From Alphaproteobacteria bacterium (GTDB taxonomy: Bacteria > Pseudomonadota > Alphaproteobacteria > Puniceispirillales > Puniceispirillaceae): DNA of 64,000 bases. The stretch spans positions 1 to 64,000 of the forward strand of contig JADHOL010000009.1 of the NCBI GenBank assembly GCA_016779005.1, in the 5' to 3' direction. The translations under genes were made by a program, and so were the position numbers. The notes beneath the pieces were generated by a model. It made no database searches. It was not told where the DNA came from and worked only from the letters and a program-made list of their open reading frames with translations. Positions 37,704 through 46,158 of the stretch are shown piece after piece; the first letter of the stretch is position 1, and every line of letters starts with the position of its first letter.

Positions 37704-38714
37704 ATGTACAAATTACTTAGAAGATTGATTGTATCAGTCTCTATTATTTTTGGTTCTACCTCATTGTTCGCAGCAGAGGAGATTCAGTTCGCATTAGATT
37801 GGAAATTTGAGGGGCCGTCTGCTCCATATTTCCTTGCAATTGATAATGGTCATTATGATGCTGAGGGCTTATCTGTTGAAATTTCAGCTGGTAAGGGCTC
37901 TCTTGATGCAATCCCAAAAGTAGCCACAGGGGCATTTCCAATTGGGTTTGCAGATATTAATTCGCTTATTAAGTTTTTAGACCAAAACCCCGGAGCGCCT
38001 GTAATAGCGGTTATGATGGTTTATGATAAGCCTCCCTTCGCGGTGGTGGGCAGAAAATCGCTTGGAATATCTGGCCCGTCTGATTTAGAAGGCTCAGTTT
38101 TAGGAGCGCCCCCACCAGATGGCGCATGGGCACAATTTCCAGCTTTCGCAAAAGCAAATAACTTAGATATGGATAAAATCACTGTGGAACCAGTTGGTTT
38201 TCCCACCAGAGAGCCAATGCTTGCGGAAGGAAAAGTAGATTCCATAACGGGCTTTTCATTCTCATCTTACCTTAACCTTGTAAGATTAGGGGTTCCAGAA
38301 GATGATATCAGCACTATTTTGATGGCTGACCACGGCTTAAGCCTATATGGAAATGCAATAATCGTTAATACAGATTTTGCCAGTAGCAATAAATCAATTG
38401 TTGAAAGCTTCCTTAAGGCGACTGCCGCTGGATGGAGAGATGCAATAGCAGACACATCTTCTGCAGCTACAGCCTTGATTAAACGCAACCCCGCAGCAGA
38501 CGCGGAATTAGAAGAAAGGCGTTTACTTCTTGCCGTCGAGGCGAATGTGCTAACCGATTATGTGTTGGATAATGGAATGGGCATGATTGATAGTGCGAGA
38601 ATGGATAAGGCTATTACCCAGCTTGGTGAGACTTATGAATACACCAACGCAACCGATGCCGCACTTTATTTTACGGATGAGTTTCTGCCAGCCGGTGGTT
38701 TTTCTCTTAAATAA
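37704..38714 (+). CDS. NMT1/THI5-like ABC transporter substrate-binding protein
   Basis: The 336-residue precursor has a signal peptide (hydrophobic residues 9-22, cleavage near LFAAEE). It shows the NMT1/SsuA-type periplasmic-binding fold starting EIQFALDWKFEGPSAPYFLA, with the ligand-loop region GKGSLDAIPKVATG. Relatives bind hydroxymethylpyrimidine, taurine, sulfonates or nitrate; DWKFEGPSAPYF resembles the pyrimidine/riboflavin-type branch but I cannot fix the ligand. It is the first gene of a binding protein-ATPase-permease operon. I found no TPP riboswitch upstream. Confidence 0.88.
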   Translation: MYKLLRRLIVSVSIIFGSTSLFAAEEIQFALDWKFEGPSAPYFLAIDNGHYDAEGLSVEISAGKGSLDAIPKVATGAFPIGFADINSLIKFLDQNPGAPVIAVMMVYDKPPFAVVGRKSLGISGPSDLEGSVLGAPPPDGAWAQFPAFAKANNLDMDKITVEPVGFPTREPMLAEGKVDSITGFSFSSYLNLVRLGVPEDDISTILMADHGLSLYGNAIIVNTDFASSNKSIVESFLKATAAGWRDAIADTSSAATALIKRNPAADAELEERRLLLAVEANVLTDYVLDNGMGMIDSARMDKAITQLGETYEYTNATDAALYFTDEFLPAGGFSLK

Positions 38715-38722
38715 ACTTTCTA

Positions 38723-38751
38723 ATCGCAGCCTAATTCTGTTAGGCTGCGAT
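38723..38751 (+). terminator. Long stable hairpin between the binding-protein and ATPase genes
   Basis: ATCGCAGCCTAA (38723-38734), loop TTCTG, TTAGGCTGCGAT (38740-38751): a perfect 12-bp stem without a T-run. It likely stabilises the upstream mRNA or attenuates transcription into the ATPase gene, giving excess binding protein. Confidence 0.7.
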
Positions 38752-38794
38752 CGAATGTTAAAACGCAAAATCATATCAAAATACAGGTTATAAT

Positions 38795-39574
38795 GTGATA
38801 GAATTTAATAATGTTTCTCATTATTTCTCCTCAAAAAATGGTGAATTACAGGTTCTTGATAATCTTTCTTTCAGTGTTCCCAAAAACGGTTTTAGTGCGA
38901 TTGTGGGGCCATCTGGTTGTGGTAAATCAACGGTAACCAAACTGATTGCAGGATTGATGAAACCGCGCAAGGGCAGTATCATTCTAAATGGTGAGGCTGT
39001 GCAATCGCCGCGATCTAATATAGGAATGGCTTTTCAGAATCCTGTATTACTTGAATGGCGCAATATTCTTAAAAATGTGATGTTGCCCTTAGAAATCGTA
39101 CATAATAAATTAAGCAATGAAGAGAAAGTTGACAGAGCCCGCGAATTACTTGCGCTAGTTGGCTTGTCAGAATATGAAAATAGCCGGCCTTCGGAGCTTT
39201 CAGGGGGAATGCGACAGCGTGCATCATTATGCAGGTCACTAATCCATAGACCAGAAGTTCTGATTTTGGATGAGCCATTTGGCGCTCTTGATGCTTTCAC
39301 ACGTGAAGATTTATGGCTTACGATGAATAGGCTTCGGGAGAAGGAGTCTTTTACATGTCTGATAATCACGCATGATATTCGAGAATCAATATTTCTTGCC
39401 GATGAAGTAGTTGTTTTGTCAGGCAGGCCGGCAACCAATCAATTTAGCATCAAAACCGAAAAAGAAAGTAATGATAACCTAGACCAGCTCTATACACCTC
39501 ATGCAAGTGAGCTTCTCAATATTCTGCGAGAGCAAATCGGTATTGCACGCAGAAAAGAGATGGCAGATAAATGA
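38795..39574 (+). CDS. ABC transporter ATP-binding protein
   Basis: The 259-residue ATPase of the SsuB/TauB/ThiZ group has Walker A GPSGCGKST near residue 38, the Q-loop MAFQNPVLLEW, the signature LSGGMRQRASL, Walker B VLILDEPFGALD and the H-loop ITHDI. The start is GTG 38795, shortly after ACAGG. Its stop overlaps the permease ATG by 4 bp, indicating translational coupling. It powers import of the ligand of the adjacent binding protein. Confidence 0.95.
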   Translation: MIEFNNVSHYFSSKNGELQVLDNLSFSVPKNGFSAIVGPSGCGKSTVTKLIAGLMKPRKGSIILNGEAVQSPRSNIGMAFQNPVLLEWRNILKNVMLPLEIVHNKLSNEEKVDRARELLALVGLSEYENSRPSELSGGMRQRASLCRSLIHRPEVLILDEPFGALDAFTREDLWLTMNRLREKESFTCLIITHDIRESIFLADEVVVLSGRPATNQFSIKTEKESNDNLDQLYTPHASELLNILREQIGIARRKEMADK

Positions 39575-40326
39575 GACGCATTGCTGTCCCTATCCTGACA
39601 ATTATCTTGTTTCTATTGTTTTGGGAATGGTTGGTTTGGTTTAATGACTGGCCAAATTACAAAATGGCATCCCCGAGTGATTTAGGCCCTGCATTCTGGA
39701 AATATAAGACGCTGTTTTTTAGTTTTGGCTGGGATACGCTATGGCGCACCGTGGCTGGGTTATTGATATCAATAGTTGTAGGCGTGGCTCTTGGCATGGT
39801 TATGGGATTCTCAAAGCTATTACAAGAGGGACTTTATCCTTTGCTTATTGGCTTTAATGCTATTCCAAAGGCCACCATCGTTCCGATACTCTCCCTTATT
39901 TTTATAGGACAACATGATTTTAACACTGTGTTGATAGCATTTCTAATTTCATTTTTCCCAATTGCGGTGTCGGTATCTATCGGACTTTCAACATTAGAGC
40001 CAGAATATAGAGATATATTGCGGGCGTTAGGCGCATCTAAGCTTAAGATTTTTTGGAAGATTGCACTACCTAAAACCCTGCCAGAGTTTTTCGGCGCGTT
40101 AAAAGTTGCTGTGACGCTGGCATTTATCGGCACGAATTTGATGGAAATAGTATCACCTCATGGAAGAGGGCTAGGCGCGTTATTTGATAGCGGAAAAACA
40201 AATTCAGATTATCCGCTTATGTTTGCTGTCTTGATTGCTTTAGCCGTATTGGGAATAGTATTATATTATTGTGTGGTGGTGCTAGAGCGTATTTTTGCGG
40301 GCTGGGCTGACCAGTTATCAAGGTAG
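39571..40326 (+). CDS. ABC transporter permease
   Basis: The 251-residue membrane protein has six predicted helices and the EAA-loop motif RALGASKLKIFWKIALPKTL that contacts the ATPase. It belongs to the SsuC/TauC/ThiX-like BPD transporter inner-membrane family. It starts in ATGA overlap with the ATPase gene. The three genes 37704-40326 form one importer. Confidence 0.94.
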   Translation: MRRIAVPILTIILFLLFWEWLVWFNDWPNYKMASPSDLGPAFWKYKTLFFSFGWDTLWRTVAGLLISIVVGVALGMVMGFSKLLQEGLYPLLIGFNAIPKATIVPILSLIFIGQHDFNTVLIAFLISFFPIAVSVSIGLSTLEPEYRDILRALGASKLKIFWKIALPKTLPEFFGALKVAVTLAFIGTNLMEIVSPHGRGLGALFDSGKTNSDYPLMFAVLIALAVLGIVLYYCVVVLERIFAGWADQLSR

Positions 40327-40361
40327 TGAAACAGGTTTAAAACGCCTTTAATAGTTTGGTC

Positions 40362-40445
40362 TAATATTCTGGGTTAATATTCTGAATTTTTACTCTGAAT
40401 TTTTACTCTGAATTTTTACTCTGAATTTTTACTCTGAATTTTTAC
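40362..40445. repeat. Tandem 13-bp repeats: two copies then five copies
   Basis: TAATATTCTG(GGT/AAT) occurs at 40362-40374 and 40375-40387. It overlaps five exact copies of TCTGAATTTTTAC at 40381-40393, 40394-40406, 40407-40419, 40420-40432 and 40433-40445. This is the longest array in the window. Confidence 0.95.
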
Positions 40446-40492
40446 TCTGGGCACTCACCTCATTGCCGTCATAAAATTTTTTCGCATTGCAA

Positions 40493-40520
40493 CTGGATTT
40501 ATGGGGCTGGATTTATGGGG
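40493..40520. repeat. Exact 14-bp tandem duplication
   Basis: CTGGATTTATGGGG at 40493-40506 and again at 40507-40520; the second copy runs into the 3' end of the phosphatase gene read on the minus strand. Confidence 0.95.
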
Positions 40521-41070
40521 ATAGATCAAGTGTGAATGCGCGTGTATCGCCAGTTTTGCTATTATAAGCAACAAATTCCCCACTATTTGTATATATACCA
40601 GTAACAGCTGATATCACAACTTGATGTGTAACCATGAGATCTAGTCTTTCATCAGGCTTTTCGTTAAAATAATTCTGTAATTCTAAAAGGGTTTCTTCTT
40701 TGTTTGCGTGTCCTTGAAAGAATGAATTTAATCCAGAAAACCGAACAACTTCTCCAAGGCTCATTAACCGTGCTGTGTCATAACATCGACACCAATAGCT
40801 AGATAAAACAGTATCAAATTGAACTTGTGAGCTTGCTAATAACGCGCCTATCTTTAGGGCCTGTTTTTGCCCAATATTGCTTAAATTACGTTGTGTAGAA
40901 CAATCCGAAAGTAAGAAATTTTCAGGATCTCCAAATCCTGGGGCAAGGGCATGACGCATAAATACAATATCTGCATCTATCTCGCTGATGGCTTTATGGG
41001 CTATCTCATTACAAAGCGCGTTATGAGCCAGTAATAGTCCTATAATGAAGGTTGCACAAAATTTTAGCAT
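40513..41070 (-). CDS. Exported histidine phosphatase family protein
   Basis: The 185-residue protein has a short hydrophobic N-terminal segment (residues 4-20, ending HNALCNE) that looks like a signal peptide. The histidine-phosphatase superfamily core follows: Arg39-His40 in FMRHALAPG, a second arginine in SYWCRCYDTARLM, and a second histidine in VTHQVVISAVTG. Family members remove phosphate from sugars, nucleotides or proteins; the substrate is unknown. It converges with the ABC permease gene, and its 3' end overlaps a tandem duplication. Confidence 0.85.
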   Translation of the reverse strand: MLKFCATFIIGLLLAHNALCNEIAHKAISEIDADIVFMRHALAPGFGDPENFLLSDCSTQRNLSNIGQKQALKIGALLASSQVQFDTVLSSYWCRCYDTARLMSLGEVVRFSGLNSFFQGHANKEETLLELQNYFNEKPDERLDLMVTHQVVISAVTGIYTNSGEFVAYNSKTGDTRAFTLDLSP

Positions 41071-41340
41071 TTTAACGTTTTCAAAGTGTTTTAAAAAGAC
41101 TTCATGTAAATCTTATCAGTTACGTGTTTAGACCCAAAAAAACAGTGAGTTGCAAGTATCTAAACATCATTTTTCGTAATTTTTCTATCGATGATGGTTT
41201 ATTTTATTTTGTATCTTTAGGTTAAGTTTTTAATTTGTGAAAAACAGATGGAAAGGTACTTGCATTTATCCGATGTGTAATTTATTCACGTGTGTATTAT
41301 TCAGGCGGTTGTTTGAATTTAATGGGGGTTAACATTTAGT

Positions 41341-41706
41341 ATGGATATGTATTTATCCGAATATTTACCAATAGCTGTTTTTTTGGTGATAGCCATAGTG
41401 TTGTCGGCCGCTTTTGTTATTGGGTCTGTATTGATTGGACGAAGTGAGCCAGATATAGAAAAACTCACCGCTTATGAATGCGGGTTTGATGCCTTTAGTG
41501 ATTCTCGCAAACCGTTTGATGTTCGTTTCTATCTCGTTGCCATCTTATTTATTATTTTTGATCTTGAAATTGCATTTCTGTTTCCTTGGGCTGTGGCATT
41601 AGGTGAAATTGGATTGATGGGGTTTTGGTCGATGATGGTGTTCCTTGGGGTTTTAACAATTGGTTTTATTTATGAGTGGAAAAAAGGAGCATTAGAATGG
41701 GAGTAA
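41341..41706 (+). CDS. nuoA: NADH-quinone oxidoreductase subunit A
   Basis: NuoA is a small membrane subunit of complex I at the junction with the peripheral arm. The 121 residues contain three membrane helices and the conserved loop YECGFDAF and the [18 protein letters not shown] segment with its key acidic residues. It begins the fourteen-gene nuo operon (41341-55680). A 270-bp AT-rich upstream gap presumably carries the operon promoter; I could not identify it with confidence. The stop overlaps the nuoB start. Confidence 0.97.
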   Translation: MDMYLSEYLPIAVFLVIAIVLSAAFVIGSVLIGRSEPDIEKLTAYECGFDAFSDSRKPFDVRFYLVAILFIIFDLEIAFLFPWAVALGEIGLMGFWSMMVFLGVLTIGFIYEWKKGALEWE

Positions 41707-42245
41707 TACCGCCTCGAATGGATGTGCCCATACCTCCGGGTGAAACACAAGATAAAATCTTAAACGCGGTCACTGATGAGATTACAAATAAAGGATTTGT
41801 GATTGCCAGCGCAGATAAACTCTTTAATTGGGCGCGCTCAGGCTCTCTATGGCCTATGACGTTCGGATTAGCCTGTTGCGCGGTTGAGATGATGCATTCA
41901 GCAGCAAGCAGATATGATATGGACCGCTATGGTATGTTGTTTCGGCCAAGTCCAAGACAGTCTGATGTAATGATTGTGGCTGGAACATTAACAAATAAGA
42001 TGGCACCCGCATTAAGACGTGTTTATGACCAGATGCCAGAACCTAGATGGGTCTTGTCAATGGGGTCATGCGCAAATGGGGGTGGGTATTATCACTATTC
42101 CTATGCGGTAGTGAGGGGATGCGACCGTATTGTGCCAGTAGATGTGTATGTTCCTGGATGCCCGCCAACAGCAGAGGCATTGATTTATGGGCTATTGCAA
42201 TTGCAGAAAAAAATCAAACGCACCGAGACGATTGCCAGAAGGTAA
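41697..42245 (+). CDS. nuoB: NADH-quinone oxidoreductase subunit B
   Basis: NuoB carries iron-sulfur cluster N2, the last electron carrier before quinone. The 182-residue protein has the tandem cysteines C60-C61 (GLACCAVEM), C125 in GSCANGGG and C155 in PGCPP. ATG 41697 lies after AAAAGGAG and overlaps the nuoA end, so it is preferred over an upstream in-frame start. Confidence 0.97.
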   Translation: MGVIPPRMDVPIPPGETQDKILNAVTDEITNKGFVIASADKLFNWARSGSLWPMTFGLACCAVEMMHSAASRYDMDRYGMLFRPSPRQSDVMIVAGTLTNKMAPALRRVYDQMPEPRWVLSMGSCANGGGYYHYSYAVVRGCDRIVPVDVYVPGCPPTAEALIYGLLQLQKKIKRTETIARR

Positions 42246-42252
42246 GTTTCAG

Positions 42253-42306
42253 AGAAGATAAATACCAGAAGATAAATACCAGAAGATATATATCAGAAGA
42301 TAAAAT
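42253..42306. repeat. Four tandem 14-bp repeats in the nuoB-nuoC gap
   Basis: AGAAGATAAATACC at 42253-42266 and 42267-42280, AGAAGATATATATC at 42281-42294, and AGAAGATAAAAT from 42295. They enlarge the only sizeable gap between early nuo genes. Confidence 0.92.
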
Positions 42307-42335
42307 TATAATTAGTTAAAGTAGGTCTAATTTTC

Positions 42336-43010
42336 GTGACAACCGCAGATACCATCCATCCTGAAATGACAACCAATAATACTGAGTCCTCTTTTGAGGC
42401 TTTGGCTACACAATTATTGGCTAATTCAGCAGAACGTGTGCCTTCTTTAAAGGGCCAGTTGGTCTATCGATGTGAGCTGAATAAACTAATTTCGGTCTTG
42501 AAGCTTCTCAAATCAAATGAAAACCTAGAATTCTCACAGCTATCTGATCTGACTGCGGTAGATTATCCAGGTCGTATACAAAGATTTGAGCTTGTATATC
42601 AACTGTTATCTATAACACATAATCAGCGCATTAGAATTATTTGCGCTATCGATGAGGGGCAAATAGTTCCATCTGCAACGGGCGTTTATAAATCTGCTGA
42701 ATGGCCAGAAAGAGAAGTCTGGGATATGTATGGGTTATTCTTCTCTGACCACCCAGACCTTAGGCGTTTATTAACAGATTATGGGTTTGAAGGTCATCCA
42801 TTGCGCAAAGACTTCCCCCTAACAGGATATGTAGAAATCAGATATGACGATATAGAAAGGCGGGTTGCCTACCAGCCGGTTCAGTTGACACAAGAATATA
42901 GGGATTTTGACTTTTTAAGCCCATGGGAGGGGGACCAAGAACTGGTTCACTCTTCGTTAAATGCAGAAGCTGAAAACAAAGAACATGCCAAGAAAGACGG
43001 GGGCTCTTAA
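42336..43010 (+). CDS. nuoC: NADH-quinone oxidoreductase subunit C
   Basis: NuoC is a peripheral-arm subunit. The 224 residues contain the 30-kDa subunit signature in EREVWDMYGLFFSDHPDLRR and GFEGHPLRKDFPL. The start is GTG 42336, 9 nt after AGG; ATG 42366 is an alternative because the N-terminal 20 residues are not conserved-looking. It is separate from nuoD, unlike the fused NuoCD of E. coli. Confidence 0.95.
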   Translation: MTTADTIHPEMTTNNTESSFEALATQLLANSAERVPSLKGQLVYRCELNKLISVLKLLKSNENLEFSQLSDLTAVDYPGRIQRFELVYQLLSITHNQRIRIICAIDEGQIVPSATGVYKSAEWPEREVWDMYGLFFSDHPDLRRLLTDYGFEGHPLRKDFPLTGYVEIRYDDIERRVAYQPVQLTQEYRDFDFLSPWEGDQELVHSSLNAEAENKEHAKKDGGS

Positions 43011-43013
43011 CAT

Positions 43014-44192
43014 ATGGGCGAAATGCAGATTAGACCACTTACCCTTAATTTTGGCCCGCAACACCCTGCTGCCCATGGTGTTCTGCGGCTTGTTCTTGAA
43101 ATGGATGGAGAAGTTATCCAGCGTGCAGATCCTCACATAGGACTTCTTCACAGAGGCACAGAAAAACTAATTGAACAAAAAACCTATTTGCAAGCACTCC
43201 CTTATTTTGATCGTTTGGATTATGTCTCACCAATGAATCAAGAGCATGTATGGGCTCTGGCAATCGAATCTGCATTACAAATTGAAGTCCCCAGAAGAGC
43301 GCAGCTTATCAGGGTGATGTTTTGTGAGATCGGACGGATTTTAAATCATTTACTAAACCTTACAACCTTTGCGATTGATGTTGGGGCAATGACACCCTTA
43401 TTATGGGGGTTTGAGGAACGAGAGCATTTAATGGAATTTTGTGAGCGTGCTTCTGGCGCGCGCTTGCATGCTGCCTATTTCCGCCCGGGCGGTGTTCATC
43501 AAGATATCCCAGACGGGCTGGCAGAAGATATCCTTAATTGGTGCGATAAATTTCCTAACTTTATTACAGATTTAGAAACCTTGTTAACCGATAACCGCAT
43601 TTTTAAGCAGAGAACAGTTGATATTGGGGTTTTATCAGCTGATAACGCGCTGGCTTTCGGGATGAGCGGCCCGGTAATTCGCGCATCTGGACTTGCATGG
43701 GATTTAAGAAAGTCAAATCCATATGATGCCTATGATGAAATGAAATTTGATATACCGGTTGGCAAAACAGGTGATTGTTATGCACGGTATCTGGTTCGTG
43801 TTGAGGAAATGAAGCAATCTTTGTCAATCATCAAACAGGCCATTCATAAAATGGAGCCTGGCCCTGTTCTTGCGCAGAATAATAAAATTACACCTCCGCG
43901 CAGGGGGGATATGAAAATGTCAATGGAATCCTTAATCCATCACTTCAAAATATATACAGAAGGGTTCCATGTTCCAGCTTCTGAGAGCTATACCGCAGTA
44001 GAAGCACCAAAAGGCGAATTCGGTGTTTATCTGGTATCAGACGGAAGCAATAAGCCCTACCGTTGCAAGATTAGGGCGCCTGGGTACTTCTTTATGGCTG
44101 CGGTGGATGAGATGTCTAGAGGGCATATGTTAGCTGACTCAGTGGCTATTATTGGTTCATTGGATGTTGTATTTGGTGAGATAGATAGATGA
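43014..44192 (+). CDS. nuoD: NADH-quinone oxidoreductase subunit D
   Basis: NuoD (49-kDa type) forms the quinone-binding cavity with NuoB. The 392-residue protein has [16 protein letters not shown] at the N-terminus, HRGTEKLIE, and the RSGSRxH-like region as [18 protein letters not shown], and ends in VFGEIDR. It overlaps nuoE by 4 bp (ATGA). Confidence 0.97.
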   Translation: MGEMQIRPLTLNFGPQHPAAHGVLRLVLEMDGEVIQRADPHIGLLHRGTEKLIEQKTYLQALPYFDRLDYVSPMNQEHVWALAIESALQIEVPRRAQLIRVMFCEIGRILNHLLNLTTFAIDVGAMTPLLWGFEEREHLMEFCERASGARLHAAYFRPGGVHQDIPDGLAEDILNWCDKFPNFITDLETLLTDNRIFKQRTVDIGVLSADNALAFGMSGPVIRASGLAWDLRKSNPYDAYDEMKFDIPVGKTGDCYARYLVRVEEMKQSLSIIKQAIHKMEPGPVLAQNNKITPPRRGDMKMSMESLIHHFKIYTEGFHVPASESYTAVEAPKGEFGVYLVSDGSNKPYRCKIRAPGYFFMAAVDEMSRGHMLADSVAIIGSLDVVFGEIDR

Positions 44193-44857
44193 GTATTCAC
44201 GACCTAGTTGCTGACGACCAGCCAGAAAACTTTTCATTTTCAGCTGAAAATGAAGATAAGATAGTAAAAATAATTGCTAAATATCCAGAGGGCAGGCAGG
44301 CATCTGCTGTGATGCCCCTTCTGGATTTGGCACAAAGGCAGCATGATAATTGGATTCCAATGAAAGCAATTGAGCTTATCGCAGAGCGTCTTGGGATGGC
44401 AAAGATTAGAGTTCTTGAGGTTGCTAGCTTTTACACAATGTATAATTTGAAGCCAGTGGGTAAGTACTTCCTGCAATTATGTGGAACTACCCCTTGCATG
44501 CTTCGTGGTTCTGATGATGTAACACGTTGCATTAAAGATAAGCTGGGTATTAGCTCTGGCGAGATGACATCTGATGGCAAGTTTAGCCTTCTTGAGGTTG
44601 AGTGCCTTGGAGCGTGTGTGAATGCGCCTATTATTCAGGTAAATGATGATTTTTATGAGGATCTTGATTATGATTCAACTGAAACATTAATCGATGCCTT
44701 AAGTAAGGATGCGCCGCCGCCAATTGGGTCTGTTAAGATGCGCTCTGGCTCACAAGCCGAAACAGGTCCAACCTCATTAGAAAAAATGGCAGCTAAATCG
44801 CAAAAAAAGAAATCTGAAAAAACGGCTGGCACTGCGGCTGAGCAGGGTAGGAGCTAA
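44189..44857 (+). CDS. nuoE: NADH-quinone oxidoreductase subunit E
   Basis: NuoE holds the 2Fe-2S cluster N1a near FMN. The 222-residue protein has the ligands in [11 protein letters not shown] and [13 protein letters not shown] 50-residue C-terminal tail rich in Lys, Ser and Ala is longer than in E. coli, as in other alphaproteobacteria. It is followed by nuoF after an ATGAATG junction. Confidence 0.96.
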   Translation: MSIHDLVADDQPENFSFSAENEDKIVKIIAKYPEGRQASAVMPLLDLAQRQHDNWIPMKAIELIAERLGMAKIRVLEVASFYTMYNLKPVGKYFLQLCGTTPCMLRGSDDVTRCIKDKLGISSGEMTSDGKFSLLEVECLGACVNAPIIQVNDDFYEDLDYDSTETLIDALSKDAPPPIGSVKMRSGSQAETGPTSLEKMAAKSQKKKSEKTAGTAAEQGRS

Positions 44858-44860
44858 TGA

Positions 44861-46147
44861 ATGTTACAGGATAAAGACCGTATTTTTACTAATATTTATG
44901 GCTGGCAGGAAGCTGGATTATCTGGCGCTAAAAAACGTGGCGACTGGGATAATACAAAAGCGATATTAGCAGTTGGGCATGATGAAATCGTGGATAGGAT
45001 GAAGCAGTCCGGATTGCGCGGACGCGGCGGTGCTGGTTTTCCAACCGGGGTAAAATGGTCTTTTATGCCAAAAGAGGTAACAAATAGACCTCATTATTTA
45101 GTGGTTAACGCAGATGAGTCTGAGCCTGGTACCTGTAAAGATAGAGATATTATAAGGCATGAGCCACATAAGCTAATCGAAGGATGCTTGGTAGCTGGTT
45201 TTGCCATGAGAGCGCATGTGGCATATATTTATATGCGTGGTGAATTTGTAAATGAATACAGAGCATTACAGAGTGCCGTAGATGAGGCTTATGAAGATGG
45301 CCTGCTTGGAAGTAACGCTGCAAACTCTGGGTGGGCGTTTGATGTTTATGTGCATCGCGGCGCTGGCGCTTATATTTGCGGTGAAGAAACAGCGCTTCTT
45401 GAATCGCTAGAAGGTAAGAAGGGGCAACCAAGATTAAAGCCTCCCTTTCCGGCAGGTGTTGGTTTATATGGCTGTCCAACTACTGTAAATAATGTTGAGT
45501 CTATTGCTGTTGGCCCTACCATACTGCGCCGCGGGGCAGATTGGTTTTCCTCTCTGGGAAAAGAAAATAATACAGGAACAAAGTTATTTTGTATCTCTGG
45601 TCATGTAAATACGCCTTGTAATGTGGAAGAAGAGATGGGCATTCCTTTGAAGGAATTGCTAGAAAAGCATGCTGGCGGTGTGCGTGGTGGCTGGGATAAT
45701 TTATTAGCGGTTATTCCTGGTGGCTCATCTACACCTCTGTTAACAAAAGATGTGTGTGAGACAATGACAATGGATTTTGATGCGCTAAAGGCAGCAGGAA
45801 CAGGGCTTGGTACGGCTGGGATTATCGTAATGGATAAAAGCACGGATATTGTGCGCGCCATAAGCCGTCTATCCTATTTCTACAAGCATGAGAGTTGCGG
45901 GCAATGCACACCTTGCAGAGAAGGCACTGGATGGATGTGGCGCATGATGGACAGGATGGTCAGGGGACAGGCAGAGCCTCATGAAATAGACACTTTATAT
46001 GAAATCACAAAACAAGTTGAGGGTCATACGATTTGTGCGCTAGGAGATGCTGCGGCATGGCCAATTCAAGGATTGATCAAAAACTTCCGTCCAGAAATTG
46101 AGCGGCGGATTGAGATGAATAAAACAGTTACGCAAGCTGCGGAATAG
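44861..46147 (+). CDS. nuoF: NADH-quinone oxidoreductase subunit F
   Basis: NuoF binds NADH and FMN and cluster N3. The 428-residue protein has the glycine-rich NADH motif [10 protein letters not shown], the FMN segment [13 protein letters not shown], the [13 protein letters not shown] motif and the 4Fe-4S ligands in [15 protein letters not shown] 44861 is chosen over the overlapping ATG 44857, which is in another frame. Confidence 0.97.
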   Translation: MLQDKDRIFTNIYGWQEAGLSGAKKRGDWDNTKAILAVGHDEIVDRMKQSGLRGRGGAGFPTGVKWSFMPKEVTNRPHYLVVNADESEPGTCKDRDIIRHEPHKLIEGCLVAGFAMRAHVAYIYMRGEFVNEYRALQSAVDEAYEDGLLGSNAANSGWAFDVYVHRGAGAYICGEETALLESLEGKKGQPRLKPPFPAGVGLYGCPTTVNNVESIAVGPTILRRGADWFSSLGKENNTGTKLFCISGHVNTPCNVEEEMGIPLKELLEKHAGGVRGGWDNLLAVIPGGSSTPLLTKDVCETMTMDFDALKAAGTGLGTAGIIVMDKSTDIVRAISRLSYFYKHESCGQCTPCREGTGWMWRMMDRMVRGQAEPHEIDTLYEITKQVEGHTICALGDAAAWPIQGLIKNFRPEIERRIEMNKTVTQAAE

Positions 46148-46158
46148 AGATGAGATAA

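Noticed and set aside
40381-40445. Repeat array considered as a CRISPR
   Set aside because: Units of 13 bp are directly adjacent with no spacers, and no cas genes are present.
33305-41340. Integrated element at tRNA-Val or tRNA-Asp
   Set aside because: No integrase, no duplicated tRNA 3' end at a far border and no phage or transposase genes were found, so a mobile element is not claimed.
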